Of a stretch of DNA of 64,000 nt, positions 26,708-35,828 are shown in pieces (positions within the stretch are counted from its first letter, which is position 1; each line of letters opens with the position of its first letter). Both the position numbers and the translations under genes were made by a program. Source of the DNA: Alteromonas sp. KUL106 (lineage in GTDB: Bacteria; Pseudomonadota; Gammaproteobacteria; Enterobacterales; Alteromonadaceae). The notes under the pieces were generated by a model that had not been told where the DNA came from, did no database searches, and saw only the letters and a list, made by a program, of their open reading frames with translations. The stretch spans positions 22,462 through 86,461 of the forward strand of contig NZ_BLIG01000056.1 of the NCBI RefSeq assembly GCF_009811415.1, given 5' to 3'.

Positions 26708-27220
26708 TCATTCTTGATATTGTGTGATGTTAATTACCATCTCGTTCCCTATCTGATAAACAGTAAAAGACTGCTCACCTAGTTGATTAACATTGGCAAC
26801 ATTGTCGAACCCATCTTGAATAATTTCGAAGTAATTGTTGTTATCTTGCTGCAATAAGTTCACGACGTTACCTTCACCCAGTTGAGTGATGATCGCTTCG
26901 TTATTGCTGCCGTTTTGAACAACGTTAGACAGATTGGCGCCGTTGCCGCTTTGGATAATGTTAGTTATGTTGTTCAGCCCAAACTGACTGACAGCAATGA
27001 AGACCGTTTCATCGTCTATCGTAATAGCTTGAGCATTCAGACTTATTGAAAGAGAAGATTCCACCATGTCGGAGTTTGTTGAAAAGTCGGACTGTTGAGC
27101 ATTAACAGGAAGGTTAACGGTTAAAACAAAACATACCGCAGCAGCGATAAAACCAGCGGTTTTTATCGCTTCTATGTTTTTGGCAAGATGGCGTTTTTTA
27201 ACCCTTAATTTCTTGTCCAT
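26708..27220 (-). CDS. csgB: CsgB-like minor curlin (nucleator)
   Basis: A 170-residue secreted curlin, first gene of the curli unit and so the probable nucleator. A basic N-terminus (MDKKLRVKKRHLAKN) is followed by a hydrophobic segment ending in PVNA. The mature C-terminal half has Q-x-G-x-x-N half repeats spaced 11 residues (SQFGLNN, IQSGNGAN, VQNGSNNE, TQLGEGN, IQDGFDN, NQLGEQ), about four full repeats. I start at ATG 27218-27220 (GGAAG upstream); the ATG at 27281-27283 with AAGGTG upstream is also possible and would add 21 residues. Between signal and repeats lies a non-repeat Ser-rich stretch. Confidence 0.85.
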   Translation of the reverse strand: MDKKLRVKKRHLAKNIEAIKTAGFIAAAVCFVLTVNLPVNAQQSDFSTNSDMVESSLSISLNAQAITIDDETVFIAVSQFGLNNITNIIQSGNGANLSNVVQNGSNNEAIITQLGEGNVVNLLQQDNNNYFEIIQDGFDNVANVNQLGEQSFTVYQIGNEMVINITQYQE

Positions 27221-27375
27221 GAGAACTGCTACTTCCGTGATTAACAACAAAGGTGACCTTTCTATAAAACGCCTTTGAGCCATGAGAATCCATCACCTTA
27301 AAGTTGTATTTATGACAAATAGAATTTCGGCATCACTGACTGTGCTTGTAATTCGATGTTTCTGGGTCATACCTT

Positions 27376-27386
27376 AGTACTAGTTT
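27376..27386 (+). repeat. AGTACTAGTTT repeat, copy 1
   Basis: The 11-mer AGTACTAGTTT occurs here and again at 27507-27517 in the same orientation, 131 bases apart, both inside the divergent curli/protease promoter region. The core AGTACT is palindromic. Candidate site for the local regulator; function inferred only from position and repetition. Confidence 0.4.
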
Positions 27387-27506
27387 TTTTAAAAAATAAT
27401 GAGGGTTGGGTAAATCCAAGTAGCGAGAAAATTGAATTCGTTTTTTTAAAATTCCGTCAACCTCCTTTCGAGGAAAAAGCGCAAAGGCCAAAAACATTAA
27501 TAATTA

Positions 27507-27517
27507 AGTACTAGTTT
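27507..27517 (+). repeat. AGTACTAGTTT repeat, copy 2
   Basis: Second exact copy of the 11-mer at 27376-27386, same orientation; 181 bases before the protease ATG. The two copies could bracket both promoters. Confidence 0.4.
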
Positions 27518-27687
27518 GAAAAGACGCTACGGTTTTTCTCTAGTGGTTAAGTAGTATTTTTGAGTCATTTTTCACATTTGGGGTGGCAGGTTTTCAAATT
27601 TGAGTTATAAGTTTTAACCGTTAGTTATATCAGACCGAACGAGAAGATTTCGTGATTAATGCTTTATGCAAATTATGGAATCTAACT

Positions 27688-30210
27688 ATGAAAACAAAGC
27701 CTTTCAAAACAGGTCTTTCAGCATTGTCGTTAGCACTTTTACCGCTAATGGCATCTAGCAATGCGCATGCGGCAAAAGCCGAAATTTTCGACGATAGCGT
27801 TATCGTTGTTTATAAAGAAAATGTCAGCAAACTTGAAAAAATGCGGGCGCGTTCATCGGTAGGAGCTCGCATTAGCGACGCGAATCGCGACGAGATAGAC
27901 GATCGCTTTTCAAATATTTTAAATGGCCGAATTGCAAAACTTCAGCTGCGTGGCAAATCCGTGAAAGACGCCATAGAAATTTTAAAGAAAAACCCTGCAG
28001 TAAAAGTTGCCGAACCAAACTTTTTGTACCGCAAAGCATTGGTGGTGAATGACCCTTCTTACGGTGACCTATGGGGTTTAAACAACACCGGTCAAGCGGG
28101 CGGCACCGATGATGTAGATATCGATGCTCCGGAGGCATGGGATATCACAACAGGTGATAGCGATGTAGTGATTGGCATTATTGATACCGGCGTTGACTAT
28201 AATCACGAAGACCTCGCAGATAACGCATGGGTTAACCCAGGTGAAATTGCTGGTAACGGCATTGATGACGACGGCAACGGCTATATTGACGATGTTTACG
28301 GTATTGATACTGCAAACGGTGATACCGACCCGATGGACGACGACTCTCACGGCACGCACGTTGCTGGCACCATTGGCGCTGTTGGCGGAAACGGTATTGG
28401 AGTAGTGGGTGTAAACCACGATGTGTCTATTGCCGCATGTAAATTCCTGGGGGCAGACGGAACTGGCTCAACCGCTGGCGCTATCGAGTGCATTGATTAC
28501 TTCACTGATTTAAAAGAAAACCGCGGCATAAATATCAAAGCGACTAACAATAGTTGGGGTGGTGGCGGCTACAGTGAAGCGCTTGAAACGGCGATTGAAG
28601 TAGCAGGTCAAGCAGGGATTTTGTTTGTGGCAGCAGCGGGTAACGCTGGCTCAAATAACGATAATGTCGATAACTACCCATCTAACTATGTAACTACAAC
28701 AAACAGTTTAATGGCCGTCGCCAGTCACACACGAAATGACGGCGACAGCGGCTTTTCATATGGTATAGAGACGGTCGATATCGCAGCGCCTGGTACGGCT
28801 ATTTTGTCCACTATACCGGGCAATGGCTATGCGGCGTATTCGGGCACATCAATGGCAACACCGCATGTTGCGGGGGCAGCTGCACTTGTATGGTCGCTCA
28901 ATCCAGAACTTACACCGTCAGAAATGAAAGAGCTATTAATGTCTACGGGTGAAACGAGTTTATGGGCCGATGGACGCACGGTTTCAGGCAAGCGTTTAAA
29001 CGTACTTAACGCTCTCGAAGAGGCCGACCCAACACCAGGGTTCAAATTAGGTATCACACCGGGCTCGGCAGAAATTGAAGCCGGACAAGCCTATACCTTT
29101 AATATCGAAGTCGGCTCTATTGCGGGCTATGAAGAAGAGGTACAACTTTCTCTTGCTGAGGAAAGTGATATTGCTTATTTAAGTGCAAGTACTGCAGTGC
29201 CTGGCGACACCGTAGCGCTCACGATAGAAACGTCTGAAGATACACCATGGGGCCCATATAGCTTTACGGTAAATGGTGTAAGTGGGGAGATTGAAAAGTC
29301 TAAATCAGCAAATTTATACGTATACCCTCAAGGCTTAAATGACTTCCCATATGCGTATACAGGGGATGCGGTCCCAACCCTTCCTAATGAGGAAGATCCC
29401 GATGACATTGGTGTAGATTTAGTTATTAATGTACCAGATGAGTTAACCGTCTTTGGTATGCAGGTATCGGTTGATATTACCCATACCTACAGTGGCGACT
29501 TAGTCCTATCTCTTACTTCCCCTCAAGGAGCGACTACCGTTCTGCGTCAAAACCAAGGTGGCAGCATAGATGATATTGTTGAAAGTTATAACACTGATGC
29601 CTTTAATGGCGAAGTGGCTACTGGCTATTGGACCTTGAACGTGCTTGATACGTTCAACGGTGACGACGGTACTGTAAACACGTGGAGCCTTGTGGTTACC
29701 GGTATTGGTGAAGTGGGTCCAACACCACCTAACTCTGCGTTTACGTATGACGCTTCAGGCTTATCGGTAACCTTTACCAATAACAGTAACGATGTTAATG
29801 ACGACATTGTCAGCTATAGCTGGGACTTTGGAGATGGTTCTACATCTACACAAGAGAACCCTACGCACATATACGCAGGCACTGGCGCCTATGACGTTAC
29901 GCTAACGGTTACCGATTCAGAGGGGCAAACTGGCGTATCAACAGAGACTGTTTCAGTTTCAGATAGCAACATTATTGCAGAAATTGAACGCGCCATGTTA
30001 TCGCGCTTCGGTTCACTGCGTGTAGATTTATCTTACAACGGTTCAATGGCCGATACTGTAATGATTTATCGCAATGGTGAATTGCTTGAAGAAGTAAGCA
30101 ACACTGGGCGTTATCGCGATAGGAGTCGTGGTGTTCAACCTGGAGAGTATACCTACATGGTGTGTGACGAGACCTCTGCTTGTTCAGCACCAGTAACAGT
30201 AAACCTGTAA
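27688..30210 (+). CDS. Secreted subtilisin-family (S8) serine protease with P-domain and PKD domain
   Basis: An 840-residue exported protease. I start at ATG 27688 (MKTKPFKTGLSALSL), giving a clean signal peptide ending AHA at about 28; the GTG at 27652 is less likely. An inhibitor-like prosegment precedes the catalytic domain, with Asp in IGIIDTGVDYNHED (about 166), His in DDDSHGTHVAGTIGA (about 221) and Ser in SGTSMATPHVAGAAALV (about 387). Then come a linker beta domain, a proprotein-convertase P-domain (HTYSGDLVLSLTSPQGA, GYWTLNVLDTF), a PKD domain (YSWDFGDGSTSTQENPTH) and a last Fn3-like segment. It degrades extracellular protein; its gene is divergent from the curli unit. Confidence 0.93.
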   Translation: MKTKPFKTGLSALSLALLPLMASSNAHAAKAEIFDDSVIVVYKENVSKLEKMRARSSVGARISDANRDEIDDRFSNILNGRIAKLQLRGKSVKDAIEILKKNPAVKVAEPNFLYRKALVVNDPSYGDLWGLNNTGQAGGTDDVDIDAPEAWDITTGDSDVVIGIIDTGVDYNHEDLADNAWVNPGEIAGNGIDDDGNGYIDDVYGIDTANGDTDPMDDDSHGTHVAGTIGAVGGNGIGVVGVNHDVSIAACKFLGADGTGSTAGAIECIDYFTDLKENRGINIKATNNSWGGGGYSEALETAIEVAGQAGILFVAAAGNAGSNNDNVDNYPSNYVTTTNSLMAVASHTRNDGDSGFSYGIETVDIAAPGTAILSTIPGNGYAAYSGTSMATPHVAGAAALVWSLNPELTPSEMKELLMSTGETSLWADGRTVSGKRLNVLNALEEADPTPGFKLGITPGSAEIEAGQAYTFNIEVGSIAGYEEEVQLSLAEESDIAYLSASTAVPGDTVALTIETSEDTPWGPYSFTVNGVSGEIEKSKSANLYVYPQGLNDFPYAYTGDAVPTLPNEEDPDDIGVDLVINVPDELTVFGMQVSVDITHTYSGDLVLSLTSPQGATTVLRQNQGGSIDDIVESYNTDAFNGEVATGYWTLNVLDTFNGDDGTVNTWSLVVTGIGEVGPTPPNSAFTYDASGLSVTFTNNSNDVNDDIVSYSWDFGDGSTSTQENPTHIYAGTGAYDVTLTVTDSEGQTGVSTETVSVSDSNIIAEIERAMLSRFGSLRVDLSYNGSMADTVMIYRNGELLEEVSNTGRYRDRSRGVQPGEYTYMVCDETSACSAPVTVNL

Positions 30211-30282
30211 CGCTTTATTAATAATTTAGTCAGCTAATCAGTGTTTATCTCTATAAACGATTAATCTGAAAAGTTAAGCAAC

Positions 30283-30310
30283 AGCCGGCCAAGGATAGGC
30301 CGGCCTTTTT
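30283..30310 (+). terminator. Terminator of the S8 protease gene
   Basis: A stem of GCCGGCC with GGCCGGC around a seven-base loop is followed by CTTTTT, 73 bases after the protease stop. It separates the protease gene from the two-component pair. Confidence 0.88.
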
Positions 30311-30407
30311 ATATCATGTCCAATCAGAGCCTTCTAAGCCATCGGCTTATTCCCCATAAGCCAAATTCGGCTTACACTTGGTAAATCAACTTCAAGTATA
30401 TATTTTT

Positions 30408-31064
30408 ATGCACCTACTCATCATTGACGACCATGAGATAGTTAGAGACGGAATCAAAACACTTATTGAGCAAGAGTACGGTTGGCATGTCTCTTATGCG
30501 ATAAGTGCTTTAGAGGAGCTGCCCTCTTACGCATCATTTGAAGAAATCGATGTTGCAATTTTGGATATCTCCTTGGCGAACGGAAACGGCTTTGATACTC
30601 TCGTAAAAATCAAACAGCAGGCACCGTATGTAAAATGCTTGATGCTAAGCATGTACGAACATGTGGGTTATATCTGTAAAGCCTTGGAACTTGGCGCTGA
30701 CGGATACGTCACAAAGAACGCCGCTACCAAAGAATTAATCGACGCATTGGATTCGTTAGAAAAAGACGAAAATTACCTGAGTTCTGATATAAGCCGAAAG
30801 TTAGCTTTCGGCGACAAATGTCTGACCTCAATTCTGACAGACAGAGAGAAGGAAATTTTCTTGCTGCTCGCAAAGGGATTTCAACCAAAACAAATTGCCT
30901 ACCATATTGATACTGCGCCTAAAACGGTAATGGTTCATAGAACCAACATTTATAGAAAACTTGAAGTAACCTCACAATTTGGATTGTTGAGAATTGCCCT
31001 TGAAACAGGCTATCTCGACGTCTCTGATGTGATTAATGACGATGTACTAATCAAAGAAAATTAA
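30408..31064 (+). CDS. NarL/LuxR-family response regulator
   Basis: A 218-residue response regulator: receiver domain from MHLLIIDDHEIVRDGI with phospho-acceptor Asp in VAILDISLANGNGFD, and Lys in YVTKNA; LuxR HTH from about 145 (LTDREKEIFLLLAKGFQPKQIA). I start at ATG 30408, where the receiver fold begins. The preceding leader has no obvious Shine-Dalgarno. Its stop TAA overlaps the kinase start (TAATG), so the two are cotranslated as a cognate pair. Confidence 0.93.
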   Translation: MHLLIIDDHEIVRDGIKTLIEQEYGWHVSYAISALEELPSYASFEEIDVAILDISLANGNGFDTLVKIKQQAPYVKCLMLSMYEHVGYICKALELGADGYVTKNAATKELIDALDSLEKDENYLSSDISRKLAFGDKCLTSILTDREKEIFLLLAKGFQPKQIAYHIDTAPKTVMVHRTNIYRKLEVTSQFGLLRIALETGYLDVSDVINDDVLIKEN

Positions 31065-32665
31065 TGGATTTAACGAAGTTAAAGGATGTCGTTAACGCTA
31101 AATTTTTAGCCATGGGATTAGCATATACTGCCTTTTTTCACAGTGTATGGCTCGTCAGTACACAGTTTGAAATAATATCAGGCACAGTGAGCTGGTACTT
31201 ACCTGCTGGCGTGCGTCTAGCTGCTTTTTTACTGCTCCCCCTACAAAGCTGGCCTATGCTGTTTTTTGCAGAAAAACTGACCCATTTGGTTTTATTCCAC
31301 CCCGGTGGAGTACTCGACAATGCCGCATTTCTGAGCGGTAGCGTTGGTTGGTATATAGTCCATTTAGTTATATCGCCGACGTTACTGTGCGCTAGTGTTT
31401 ATTTATTTAGGCGACGGCTGAACGCCCCTTATATGAACAATGTACACAGCACACTGGCCACACTGGCTTTCGGCATGTTCGTTAGTGTATTACTCGGTGC
31501 AGTATTTCTCGGTAGAAGAGCGCTCGAACTCCAAACTGATATCTCGGTTTTTTTACCTATATTGTTTGATTTTTCGTTAGGCGACTTTGTCGGCATTATC
31601 GTTCTCTGCCCTGTATTATTTGCACTACTATCGGAAGGAAATAAAGATGAGAGAAAAAACACGCTATGGGTCATTATTGGTGCTTGGCTTCTTCTATTAC
31701 TACTTAGTGTCTATGCCTATCAACAAGGAATAAATATTAATTACCAAGTAAAATACCTTGCTGTATTTCCCGCGTTATTCCTATCATATCGCTATGCCGT
31801 ATTAGGGAGCGCTATATCGTGTTTATTAATAGGTCTCACCGCTTTTGTTGTAGCAAGCCAAAGCAATCTTCCCGCTCTTGAACACCAGTTCTATATTATT
31901 GCGCTGTGCATAAGCTGTTTGATTTTGGGCGCATCCATTAAACAATCTTTGGATATGAACAAAGCGCTCAATGATAAAAATAAAGCGCTGGAATTGGCTG
32001 TTAACCAAGCTCAAGCTCTGTCTTCAAAATTGGTTAGCCTACAAGAAGATGAGAGAAGGCGACTATCTCGAGATCTACACGATGACTTTGGGCATCGCAT
32101 TGTCGATCTTAAGCTACAGTTAACACTCAATAAACAGATTGTCGGCCAAGACACTTTGCTCTCTAAAATAGATTCCCTGTATCAAGCGATGAAAAAAAGC
32201 TTAGGAAGCCTTCGCCCCTCGGGAATAGATACGCTTTCTATTGAAGCTGTAATCCAAGGCTCTGCGATAATATCTACACTGAAAAAATCAGACATCGACT
32301 ACTCATTGAAGGTAGAGGGCTCACCGTTTGCTTTTGACGCCGAACGGAAAATTCATATTTATAGAGTTATCCAAGAAGCGGTGTCTAATAGCATCAAATA
32401 CGCAAACGCATCTCACCTTACTATTGAGATTAACTATACTGAAACGAAGACGGTGTTTCGAGTGAGTGATAATGGAAACGGTATTCCCTCTCAGCTACTC
32501 GGCGCATCAACAGCAGGTATTCCTCCTTTATCAAACAGCAATCATGCCGCAACGCTAGGCCTGTTAATTATGAAAGAGCGCGCAAAGCTCATAAAAGGCA
32601 ATATTCGCATCGACACGCGCGCTTCTACTGGCACCACAGTTTACCTAACTGTCCCAAACCTATAA
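31064..32665 (+). CDS. MASE1-type membrane histidine kinase (NarX/HisKA_3 class)
   Basis: A 533-residue sensor kinase. The first 290 residues hold about eight hydrophobic segments with the layout of the MASE1 sensor domain (WYLPAGVRLAAFLLLP). After a coiled coil comes the HisKA_3 dimerisation helix with the phospho-accepting His in RRRLSRDLHDDFGHRI (about 339), then the HATPase domain (N box EAVSNSIKYANASH, G1 VSDNGNGIP, G2 LGLLIMKERAKLI). It overlaps the regulator by one base. The signal is unknown; it may be a membrane-associated cue. A terminator follows at 32859. Confidence 0.92.
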   Translation: MDLTKLKDVVNAKFLAMGLAYTAFFHSVWLVSTQFEIISGTVSWYLPAGVRLAAFLLLPLQSWPMLFFAEKLTHLVLFHPGGVLDNAAFLSGSVGWYIVHLVISPTLLCASVYLFRRRLNAPYMNNVHSTLATLAFGMFVSVLLGAVFLGRRALELQTDISVFLPILFDFSLGDFVGIIVLCPVLFALLSEGNKDERKNTLWVIIGAWLLLLLLSVYAYQQGININYQVKYLAVFPALFLSYRYAVLGSAISCLLIGLTAFVVASQSNLPALEHQFYIIALCISCLILGASIKQSLDMNKALNDKNKALELAVNQAQALSSKLVSLQEDERRRLSRDLHDDFGHRIVDLKLQLTLNKQIVGQDTLLSKIDSLYQAMKKSLGSLRPSGIDTLSIEAVIQGSAIISTLKKSDIDYSLKVEGSPFAFDAERKIHIYRVIQEAVSNSIKYANASHLTIEINYTETKTVFRVSDNGNGIPSQLLGASTAGIPPLSNSNHAATLGLLIMKERAKLIKGNIRIDTRASTGTTVYLTVPNL

Positions 32666-32858
32666 ATTGGACTTACCATTAGCATTGTAAAAAGATCTAT
32701 TAAGTGTTTAAGCCCCCTTCCTATAACCAATCAAAACAAACCTCATAAATTCAATGTCTGAATAGTAAAAATGCTTATTCAAATTTAAATTACTCCGCCC
32801 ACAAAAAATAGGTTTTTAATAAGAAGCTGGCCCTTTGGTTCCTTAGGGATATTTGGAT

Positions 32859-32898
32859 AAAGCGGTAATTTGCTACGCTTAATTACCGCTTTTCTTTT
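32859..32898 (+). terminator. Rho-independent terminator upstream of the thioredoxin-like gene
   Basis: AAAGCGGTAATT pairs with AATTACCGCTTT around a 10-base loop, followed by TTCTTTTT. It lies about 195 bases after the kinase gene, ends the two-component transcript and isolates the next gene. Confidence 0.82.
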
Positions 32899-32948
32899 TG
32901 CTTTTTGTGCTACATTGTCATTGATTTCACAGATATTTTGACAACCGT

Positions 32949-33785
32949 ATGTATTATTCAAGCTTTATCGACACCCCGGTTTTAACCCGCTTAGCTCGCA
33001 GTATTAAACCTCTATTGATGGTGGCATCGTTTATTTCCATGCTGTCTATACTTGGCGGATGTGTTAGCACGCAAGACACTAGTCCTTACGCTTTCACACC
33101 TTCCTCTACGCCTTATCAGGATGTTGTAAATGCTCAAGAAAGCGCTGTGGAACAAGGTAAACTGTTACTCGTTGTGCTCGGTGCACAATGGTGCCACGAC
33201 AGCACGGGCTTAGCTGATCGCTTTTCAACACAAGAAATGGATCTTATTTTACGCGCGCACTACGAAACTGTATTCGTTGACGTAGGAACGCTAGAAGATA
33301 GGAGGAAAATTACCAAGCGGTTTGGCTATCCTATATACTACGCCACGCCCACCGTTATGGTAGTTGAACCGAGTTCAGGTGCATTGTTAAACAGAACGTC
33401 TATGGATATGTGGGGCTATGCGGATAGCATACCTTTAGCTGAATACATCGCATATTTCTCTCGCTATCCCGCCATGACGCAAATGCAAAAAGCGCCGTTT
33501 GTTAATTGGAGAGCAACCGATGAGGAGGTCGCCTACAATGAAGAGCAAGCAGCGAGGCTTCAACATGCTTATGACAAATTAGGGCCACTACTTGCTGAAG
33601 ATCTGAGAGGAAACACCCCAGAAGGTTTGAACGCGCTTTGGAAAGAAACGAAAAAATATCGTACTGAGCTTCAAAAAACCCTGGTCAAACGCGCTGAATT
33701 AACACTAGAAAGAAAGGGGACTGACGGCGTCAATACGAAACCAGCGCTTCGGCATTATAATCCTTTCTCTTGGGAGCAAAACTAA
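32949..33785 (+). CDS. Thioredoxin-fold lipoprotein with a single-Cys WCHDS motif
   Basis: A 278-residue protein with an N-terminal hydrophobic segment ending in a lipobox (SILGGC, Cys about 38). Residues about 70-175 look like a thioredoxin fold: LLLVVLGAQWCHDSTGLADRF, then a beta strand VFVDVG and a cis-Pro-like ATPTVMVVEP. The usual CxxC is C-H-D-S, so only one redox cysteine is present, which excludes a normal dithiol oxidoreductase. The C-terminal 90 residues are helical and charged. Probably a membrane-anchored periplasmic protein of the DUF255/thioredoxin_7-like kind; function unknown. Confidence 0.75.
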   Translation: MYYSSFIDTPVLTRLARSIKPLLMVASFISMLSILGGCVSTQDTSPYAFTPSSTPYQDVVNAQESAVEQGKLLLVVLGAQWCHDSTGLADRFSTQEMDLILRAHYETVFVDVGTLEDRRKITKRFGYPIYYATPTVMVVEPSSGALLNRTSMDMWGYADSIPLAEYIAYFSRYPAMTQMQKAPFVNWRATDEEVAYNEEQAARLQHAYDKLGPLLAEDLRGNTPEGLNALWKETKKYRTELQKTLVKRAELTLERKGTDGVNTKPALRHYNPFSWEQN

Positions 33786-33818
33786 AAGACCAACGCTTGA
33801 AAAAGCTGTTGCGCTTAC

Positions 33819-33846
33819 GGGACGTTCGACCAGGGTAAAACGTCCC
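33819..33846. terminator. Possible terminator hairpin between convergent genes
   Basis: GGGACGTT pairs perfectly with AACGTCCC around a 12-base loop in the 89-base gap between the thioredoxin-like gene and rhlE. Neither strand has a good T run after it. Confidence 0.4.
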
Positions 33847-33874
33847 ATTAATTCAGATACGCTGTGATAGTTCG

Positions 33875-35314
33875 TTAGTTCGTGCTCGAAACACGGCCTT
33901 GGCTTGAGGCATTGTTATTTCGGCGGTTTGATGAACGATGAGCGCCACTACCTTCGCCACCTGCACCTCCACGTCTAGGTGGCTTACCGCTCGCCTTTGC
34001 TCTTCCGCTGGTTTTGTTTGAGCGATTACTGCTGCTTTCAGTCTTGGTGCTTTGGTTTTGCCCACCACGTCGGCTTCGAACACTTTTTTCACCTGATTTA
34101 GTTTCTTCGCCTAAAGAAACTTTTGCAGCCTTTGGTTTCTTAGGCTTTTTTGGTTTAGACAAAGTAGTCGGTGGTACCGTCTGCTGAGGCTCAAAACCTT
34201 CCAAAGTCTCCCTAGGCAGCAACTTTTGAATGAGGGTTTCAATGTCTTTAAGGTTTTGCAGTTCATCGACGCTCACAAACGACCATGCCTGGCCACTTGC
34301 GCCTGCACGTCCTGTGCGCCCAATTCTGTGTACGTAGTCGGCTGCCGTATTCGGTAAATCTAAGTTAACCACTATGGGTAATTCACTGATATCGATACCA
34401 CGGGCGGCGATATCGGTAGCGACCAACACTTTGATTTCACCACTTTTAAAATCAGCGAGCGCTTTCGTTCTCGCGCCCTGACTTTTGTTTCCGTGAATTG
34501 CAGCACTTGGAATTTTTGAACGGGTAAGCTTTTCCGCAATTCGGTTCGCACCATGTTTAGTGCGACTAAAGACCAACACCTGCTCCCATTTCTGCTGTTT
34601 AATGAGGCAAATCAGCGCGGTGGTTTTTTTCGACTTATCTATAGTAATCAAATGTTGTTCTACTGCATCCACTGTCGTATTTGCAGGCGTTGTAGAAATG
34701 CTCACAGGATCACGTGTAATCGTTTTCGCCAGTGCCGTGATCTCTTCTGAAAAGGTTGCAGAGAACAGCAAGCTTTGACGATCTTTAGGTAATAACTTGA
34801 GCACTCTTTTTATATCGTGAATGAAGCCCATGTCTAGCATTCTGTCAGCTTCGTCGAGGACTAAAACCTCTAGCTGAGAAAATTTGACAGCATTTTGCTG
34901 ATACAAATCTAATAGTCTTCCGGGTGTAGCAATTAATACATCAACCCCTTTACGAAGCTTCATCATTTGAGGGTTGATACCGACTCCGCCGAATACAACA
35001 GCCGTTTTCAACGGCAAAAATTCGCTAAAAGCCTGTATGCTTTCTTCGACCTGAGCCGCTAACTCTCGGGTAGGCGTCAAAATAAGTGCCCTGATATTAT
35101 TGCCTGTTACTGGCTGCCCGGACATTAATCTTTGTAAGATAGGAAGACCAAAGCCGGCCGTTTTTCCGGTTCCCGTTTGCGCGGCTGCCAACACATCCTT
35201 TCCTTGCAATATTTCTGGAATTGCTTTCTCTTGAATAGGTGATGGTGTGCTAAACCCACGCTTTTCAATAGCTTTCAATAACGGTTCAGCGAGCCCTAAA
35301 TGGGTAAATGACAT
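33875..35314 (-). CDS. rhlE: ATP-dependent RNA helicase RhlE
   Basis: A 479-residue DEAD-box helicase used in ribosome assembly and RNA turnover. I start at ATG 35312-35314 (MSFTHLGLAEPLLKAI) with AGGAG upstream. Motifs in order: Q motif GFSTPSPIQEKAIP, motif I AAQTGTGKTAGF, Ia PTRELAAQV, II VLDEADRMLDMGF, III LLFSATFSEE, V ATDIAARGIDI, VI HRIGRTGRAG. The last 120 residues are a low-complexity basic tail rich in Lys, Ser, Gly and Arg, typical of RhlE and probably RNA-binding. Confidence 0.95.
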   Translation of the reverse strand: MSFTHLGLAEPLLKAIEKRGFSTPSPIQEKAIPEILQGKDVLAAAQTGTGKTAGFGLPILQRLMSGQPVTGNNIRALILTPTRELAAQVEESIQAFSEFLPLKTAVVFGGVGINPQMMKLRKGVDVLIATPGRLLDLYQQNAVKFSQLEVLVLDEADRMLDMGFIHDIKRVLKLLPKDRQSLLFSATFSEEITALAKTITRDPVSISTTPANTTVDAVEQHLITIDKSKKTTALICLIKQQKWEQVLVFSRTKHGANRIAEKLTRSKIPSAAIHGNKSQGARTKALADFKSGEIKVLVATDIAARGIDISELPIVVNLDLPNTAADYVHRIGRTGRAGASGQAWSFVSVDELQNLKDIETLIQKLLPRETLEGFEPQQTVPPTTLSKPKKPKKPKAAKVSLGEETKSGEKSVRSRRGGQNQSTKTESSSNRSNKTSGRAKASGKPPRRGGAGGEGSGAHRSSNRRNNNASSQGRVSSTN

Positions 35315-35828
35315 TGATACACTCCTGTCATAGGTATTTAAAAAAAGGTGCATACCGCAACGGTATAAGCGCTAGTGCTTAATTGCTAACCATGGGGGTT
35401 ATAGATTACTGGGAAAACCTAAAGAGATACGCCATTGCCGACTTGGCTGATTGGTGTTTGAAATCAAGAAAAGACCGTATGTTTTTACTCTTACAAAGTG
35501 CGCGCGGAGTCTACCATTGATCAGCCTCGACCACCAGCGCATTTTTTGTTCAACAGGGATATTCTCTCATATTGATTGCACTCTTTTTTAACTGTGCCTG
35601 TTTAATTTTAAGACAACGCTTTCTCGCAAACTTCCAGTCACTTACTCCCTATTTATTTCACTACTTTCTCTTCAATTTTGCTTTTTTACTACTAATTGCT
35701 GATGTAATTCACCTAAAAAAAGGATAAAACGTCTATACTCACATAGCGTTGAAGCCGTCGTTAATTTATAGGTATTCACACTCTCCATGTCCACTCATGT
35801 CACTAGAAACCATTATTAGAGTGTCGTT
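35315..35828. other. Intergenic region, divergent promoters of rhlE and the GGDEF-EAL gene
   Basis: 514 AT-rich bases without a credible reading frame. Long 5' leaders are common for cold-shock DEAD-box genes such as rhlE, so part of this may be the rhlE leader. No riboswitch family was recognised. Confidence 0.45.

Larger units (their letters stand above)
27221..27687. other. Divergent promoter region of the curli unit and the S8 protease gene
   Basis: About 470 AT-rich bases with no gene. It contains two copies of AGTACTAGTTT (listed separately) and T/A runs near 27381-27400 and 27440-27450. This should hold the csgB promoter with the CsgD-type sites, and the protease promoter. Confidence 0.5.

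Noticed and set aside
33853..34092. 79-codon minus-strand frame in the rhlE tail
   Set aside because: It is an alternate reading of the low-complexity basic tail of RhlE.
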